Source of the DNA: Gammaproteobacteria bacterium
Lineage (GTDB): Bacteria > Pseudomonadota > Gammaproteobacteria > Coxiellales > Coxiellaceae
Assembly (NCBI GenBank): GCA_021774015.1
Contig: JAJFJO010000152.1
Coordinates: 1-8,656, forward strand
DNA length: 8,656 bases
Direction of reading: 5' to 3'
Made by a program: the position numbers and the translations under genes. This document shows positions 6,151-8,656 of this stretch, in pieces. The notes under the pieces are model-generated. The model did no database searches, was not told the origin of the DNA, and saw only the letters and a program-made list of their open reading frames with translations. Numbering within the stretch: the stretch's first letter is position 1; the number at the start of each line of letters is the position of its first letter.

Positions 6151-7125
6151 CTACAACTGAAAAACGCTAAAATCCTTCGGTACAGCTTCTTGCTTAACTG
6201 TATTAACTAAAGGATTAGGGAAAAAATCAGAATCAATAATGATTTCGTCACCACTTTCTAGACTAATACCATCTTTGAAACTTACTTTATCAGCTCCAAG
6301 AAAAAAAATATGGACTTGCCCTGGAATACGAAACATGTTGTATTTAAAAAAATGTCTTTCTATGTTGTCCAAACTATAAATAATTTTATCAGCACCAGTA
6401 TCATATTGCTTAGTCCACACTTCCTTAGTATTTCTTTTGATTGTAATTGTTCCGCAAGTTTTTTCTGGTAAGTCACCTACAAATATTTCTGTGCCAATAG
6501 AACACTCACACAACTTAGATCGTGCAAGATAGTAGTGGTTCTTTTTTTCTAGTCTATGGTCTGAAAATTCATTGCCTAAAGTAAATCCTAAACGATATGG
6601 TGCAGCATCATTCCCAACAACATAAATCACCGCTAATTCAGCTTCTTCACCACCATCCAAAACATATTCTGGGATAGTTAGTTTCTGATTACTCGTTCTA
6701 AGTTGACACCCAAAACCTTTAAAAAACCATTCGGGCATTGCCCCCGGTTGTCCCGCGTTAGGTTTACCATCAGAAAGCCCTTCGTTATATATTTTCTGCG
6801 CTTCTGATAGACCAGTTTGATTCATATCTTTGCGCATAGAAACACTATTACTGTGTGTTAATCCAGTTCCAGAGATCAGTATGTGCAGGGGATCAATTTG
6901 AGGGACTGGTGGAAGAATACGAGCTGAACCCAGAAGATCTTTATATTCAACGGGAGGCTGCTTTTCTAAAGAATTCACTATATCAGTTAATTTTGATCTC
7001 TGAACAATGGCTTTCATAGATAAAGCATATAAATCTTCAGATGTCTTCAAAGGATAGACGAGACAAGATTCTATTACCCCAACTTTTACTTGTCCTGCTA
7101 AGTCTTTAAATTGAATAAGATACAT
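6151..7125 (-). CDS. FAH-superfamily hydratase/dehydratase (AraD1/GguC-like)
   Basis: A 324-residue protein starting at the ATG at 7125 with GGTGGA about 7 nt upstream. It has a variable N-terminal half and a fumarylacetoacetate-hydrolase-type fold from about residue 80. GTGLTHSNSVSMR and PEWFFKGFG resemble AraD1/GguC proteins. The acidic metal site is suggested by EEAE (Glu161, Glu163) and Glu186 in GFTLGNEFSDH. AraD1 dehydrates 2-keto-3-deoxy sugar acids, and the distant relative MhpD hydrates 2-hydroxypenta-2,4-dienoate. Here it occupies the mhpD position in an mhpD-F-E gene order, so it may produce or consume the aldolase substrate. It is the first gene of the operon, 85 nt after the response regulator stop, and has its own promoter and operator. 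The superfamily is confident, the exact substrate is not known. Confidence 0.8.
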   Translation of the reverse strand: MYLIQFKDLAGQVKVGVIESCLVYPLKTSEDLYALSMKAIVQRSKLTDIVNSLEKQPPVEYKDLLGSARILPPVPQIDPLHILISGTGLTHSNSVSMRKDMNQTGLSEAQKIYNEGLSDGKPNAGQPGAMPEWFFKGFGCQLRTSNQKLTIPEYVLDGGEEAELAVIYVVGNDAAPYRLGFTLGNEFSDHRLEKKNHYYLARSKLCECSIGTEIFVGDLPEKTCGTITIKRNTKEVWTKQYDTGADKIIYSLDNIERHFFKYNMFRIPGQVHIFFLGADKVSFKDGISLESGDEIIIDSDFFPNPLVNTVKQEAVPKDFSVFQL

Positions 7126-7159
7126 CTAATTTCCACCAAAAGAAGATAAACAGATGCTC

Positions 7160-7188
7160 AGTGTATCCCCGTTTTGGATCAATGTCAA
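7160..7188 (-). promoter_or_regulatory. Sigma70-type promoter of the cargo metabolic operon
   Basis: Minus-strand TTGACA (7188 to 7183) is followed after 17 nt by TACACT (7165 to 7160), which matches 4 of 6 bases of the -10 consensus including the key first T, second A and final T. Start would be near 7153, leaving a short leader before the ATG at 7125. The -35 lies within the inverted-repeat operator, as in the ICE control region. Confidence 0.6.
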
Positions 7189-7202
7189 TTGTTTTTGATC
7201 CG
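7175..7202. promoter_or_regulatory. Inverted-repeat operator 2 (cargo operon), near-copy of operator 1
   Basis: GGATCAA (7176-7182) and TTGATCC (7195-7201) form a 7-bp inverted repeat around a 12-nt centre. Read on the minus strand, both operators have CGGATCAAAA, then a short spacer (3 nt in operator 1, 4 nt here), then TTGACATTGATCC. The match spans the -35 box in both. The longer outer arms of operator 1 are not conserved here. Confidence 0.7.
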
Positions 7203-7209
7203 TTATGGA

Positions 7210-8136
7210 TTAACTTGTGGCCGATTCGGCAAACATATAGTAAACACCCTCTAGGGTAAATATAGGTTGGAGCAATTCTTCCCACTCTGAAACTGGTCGT
7301 TGCCGATCAGCTTCTGATACAAATAACGGCAACATAGATCGCTGCTTAAGTCTTGAGACTAACGAAAGAGATCCAGTAGCATTTTCAGCAATATTAATGT
7401 ATTCATCAAACTGCTGATCAATTACAGTCTGAAAATAATATTCTTTGCCATTTTCACTAATTAATATAAAAGTGCCAAACGCATCTAATAAATAATATTC
7501 AGTTATTTTGTTTTCACTTAAAACATGAAGAAAACACTTTAAATAGTCATCAGACTCTAACATGGTATTGCCTGCTAACTGAATAGCATTAGTAATCGGA
7601 TATGATTTCATCTTAAAGAAATCATTCTGGCATTTAGTAATGGCCTGAAAAAGTTGCTCGTACATGTTGGGACTATCTTTAACAACAAACTGGCTAATTA
7701 ACCCCCTATTGAAAGCATCAACTGCCAATTGAAAATCAGCATGCCCAGTTAACATAATCTTTGGAATAGGGGTTTCTATCAATTTTTCACAAAACCCTAA
7801 TCCACTCATAATTGGCATTGAATAATCGACAATAATAGCACTACAAACCTTAGATCGATCTGGATTATTACGAATTTCTTCGATCCTATCAAATTCAATA
7901 GTATATGAGGGATAGTCATTCTCAGCATTATCCTCTTTCCTTACAATAGATTGAATATTTGACAGGGCATTATTAGAATAATTTCTACGTATATGTTGAA
8001 TTGCTTTGCTTGGGTCCGTGAATGTATCAACAGAAAAAGAATCAGACATTTTAAGTCCAAAATTAGTAAGAAACGCATCATTATCATCGACCATCACAAT
8101 GCTACTGGGAAAATGAAAAGCTTGTATTTCATTCAT
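7210..8136 (-). CDS. Response regulator with receiver domain and non-DNA-binding C-terminal domain
   Basis: A 308-residue protein. The ATG at 8136 is chosen because GGAG lies 6 nt upstream; starts further upstream overlap the preceding gene. The receiver has the acidic pair Asp17/Asp18 (MVDDND), phospho-acceptor Asp104 in IIVDYSMPIMSG, Thr130 in IMLTGHAD and Lys153 in FVVKDSP. Asp104 is unusually far in because about 40 extra residues (roughly 54-96, acidic and Asn-rich) are inserted before the third strand. The C-terminal ~125 residues contain ITEYYLLDAFGTFILISENG and LEGVYYMF. They show no helix-turn-helix or enzyme motif I recognise, but resemble a domain I recall in other regulators paired with hybrid kinases. 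It lies 16 nt after the DHp-only gene, so kinase, DHp protein and regulator form one signalling operon. How it produces output is unknown. Confidence 0.8.
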   Translation of the reverse strand: MNEIQAFHFPSSIVMVDDNDAFLTNFGLKMSDSFSVDTFTDPSKAIQHIRRNYSNNALSNIQSIVRKEDNAENDYPSYTIEFDRIEEIRNNPDRSKVCSAIIVDYSMPIMSGLGFCEKLIETPIPKIMLTGHADFQLAVDAFNRGLISQFVVKDSPNMYEQLFQAITKCQNDFFKMKSYPITNAIQLAGNTMLESDDYLKCFLHVLSENKITEYYLLDAFGTFILISENGKEYYFQTVIDQQFDEYINIAENATGSLSLVSRLKQRSMLPLFVSEADRQRPVSEWEELLQPIFTLEGVYYMFAESATS

Positions 8137-8152
8137 AATATACTCCATAAAT

Positions 8153-8449
8153 TCAAGTTTTATTCTTCTCAATAGCGTTAACATGCTGACTTACACGCTC
8201 CGCCTCACTGAGAATGTTGTTTAAAACAGAATCAAGTTTTCCAAGCTTGACCCCACTGATTTTATTTTCAATAACGTTTAACGTGGCACTTTTTTCATAA
8301 GCCTCAATAAGTTCAGGCAGCAGTTCCTTGAGAATTTGTGCGCCAGCTTTTATTGAAGAAAGTGGCGTTCTTAGAAAGTGAATAAGCTCACCAACTTCAC
8401 AGTTCATCGGCTGCGTATCATTCTTCTTTTTTGTCTTCTTTAAAAACAT
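8153..8449 (-). CDS. Stand-alone histidine-phosphoacceptor (DHp/HisKA-like) protein
   Basis: A 98-residue protein. The ATG at 8449 has AGGAG exactly 6 nt upstream, while the in-frame ATG at 8455 abuts that site. After a lysine-rich start, residues 18-45 (VGELIHFLRTPLSSIKAGAQ) form an H-box, with His24 at the phosphorylated position and the conserved R-T-P-L following. A long link and a second helix (about 60-95) complete a two-helix DHp hairpin. The stop follows directly, with no catalytic ATP-binding domain. The H-box and the long inter-helix segment resemble the DHp of hybrid kinases of the type encoded immediately upstream. It could be a phosphotransfer intermediate, a kinase inhibitor by heterodimerisation, or a relic of a duplicated kinase. 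The ribosome-binding site overlaps the kinase stop, so it is co-translated with it. Confidence 0.7.
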   Translation of the reverse strand: MFLKKTKKKNDTQPMNCEVGELIHFLRTPLSSIKAGAQILKELLPELIEAYEKSATLNVIENKISGVKLGKLDSVLNNILSEAERVSQHVNAIEKNKT

Positions 8450-8458
8450 TATCATCTC

Positions 8459-8656
8459 CTAAAAAGGCGGATCTTTAGAAACAATTGATCTAATCCATTC
8501 TGGTTTATTTTTAAAATGCTCTGAAAATCCTGTTGCTAAATAAATTTCACAAAACCCATTTTCATAAATATCTTTTGCGTACTCCTCACCGGGCTTATCA
8601 TCTTTTAAATCAGAATCTACATATATGGGGGTTGACAGCGAAAAATATTTTTTTAG
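8459..8656 (-). CDS. C-terminal receiver domain of a hybrid histidine kinase (partial)
   Basis: An open frame enters from the right edge and ends at TAG 8459-8461, giving the last 65 residues of a larger protein. The pattern fits the second half of a receiver domain: IYVDSDL with an Asp at the phospho-acceptor position after strand 3, PGEEYAKDIYENGF as helix 3, and EIYLATGF with the conserved Thr. IRSIVSKDPPF follows, with the conserved Lys in a K-x-P context. The protein stops directly after strand 5, so the last helix is missing, a form I recall from certain hybrid sensor kinases ending in a similar K-D/E-P-P-aromatic tail. The kinase core itself lies outside the window, so the hybrid-kinase identity is inferred from this domain and from the neighbouring DHp protein and response regulator. 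Confidence 0.65.
   Translation of the reverse strand, partial: LKKYFSLSTPIYVDSDLKDDKPGEEYAKDIYENGFCEIYLATGFSEHFKNKPEWIRSIVSKDPPF

Noticed and set aside
4210..7125. A complete aromatic meta-cleavage catabolic pathway
   Set aside because: Only the terminal steps are present. No ring hydroxylase, extradiol dioxygenase or ring-fission hydrolase is visible in the window.
7175..7202. Inverted repeat after the response regulator as an intrinsic terminator
   Set aside because: The stem is short and AT-rich with a 12-nt centre and no following T-run on the minus strand, and the near-copy at a promoter elsewhere fits an operator better.

Overview
This window looks like part of an integrative and conjugative element (ICE) of the genomic-island (PFGI-1/ICEHin1056-like) type IV secretion class. 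The host is an AT-rich gammaproteobacterium. Legionella or another member of the Legionellales is the best guess, based on gene style and on the pairing of a phage-type repressor with a GI-type T4SS, but the species is not proven by the sequence.

Left part (1-2238, all minus strand) is the start of the conjugation module. In transcription order it holds a small ribbon-helix-helix regulator, a PilL N-terminal-family lipoprotein, a 64-residue single-pass protein, a coiled-coil membrane protein, and the first 120 codons of a TIGR03759-family ICE protein. The pilL gene carries a T7/A6 homopolymer at which it appears to be fused to a short upstream reading frame by one extra T.

Centre (2239-3284) is the control region. 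A 350-bp non-coding segment precedes a plus-strand phage-type repressor that has a LexA/S24-like C-terminal domain but lacks both catalytic residues. The segment contains two face-to-face promoters whose -10 boxes lie in one 16-bp palindrome, and a 13-bp inverted-repeat operator.

Right part (3281-8656, all minus strand) is cargo. From the right edge it reads: the C-terminal receiver of a hybrid histidine kinase (partial), a stand-alone histidine-phosphoacceptor (DHp) protein, a response regulator without a DNA-binding domain, then a promoter, then a four-gene operon. The operon encodes an FAH-superfamily hydratase-like protein (AraD1/GguC-like), acylating acetaldehyde dehydrogenase, 4-hydroxy-2-oxovalerate aldolase and an EamA-family exporter. 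The first three keep the mhpD-F-E order of meta-cleavage pathways, yet no ring-cleavage genes are visible.

The most striking observation is that the promoter of this metabolic/export operon (about 7160-7202) carries nearly the same operator as the ICE control region (2516-2552). In both, a TTGACA -35 box lies inside an inverted repeat of GGATCAA/TTGATCC. One regulator, most simply the ICE repressor encoded at 2589-3284, probably controls both conjugation genes and the cargo operon. The whole right half may therefore be an ICE-borne, two-component-linked small-molecule module, either catabolic or making and exporting a keto-acid-type compound. That function is inference.
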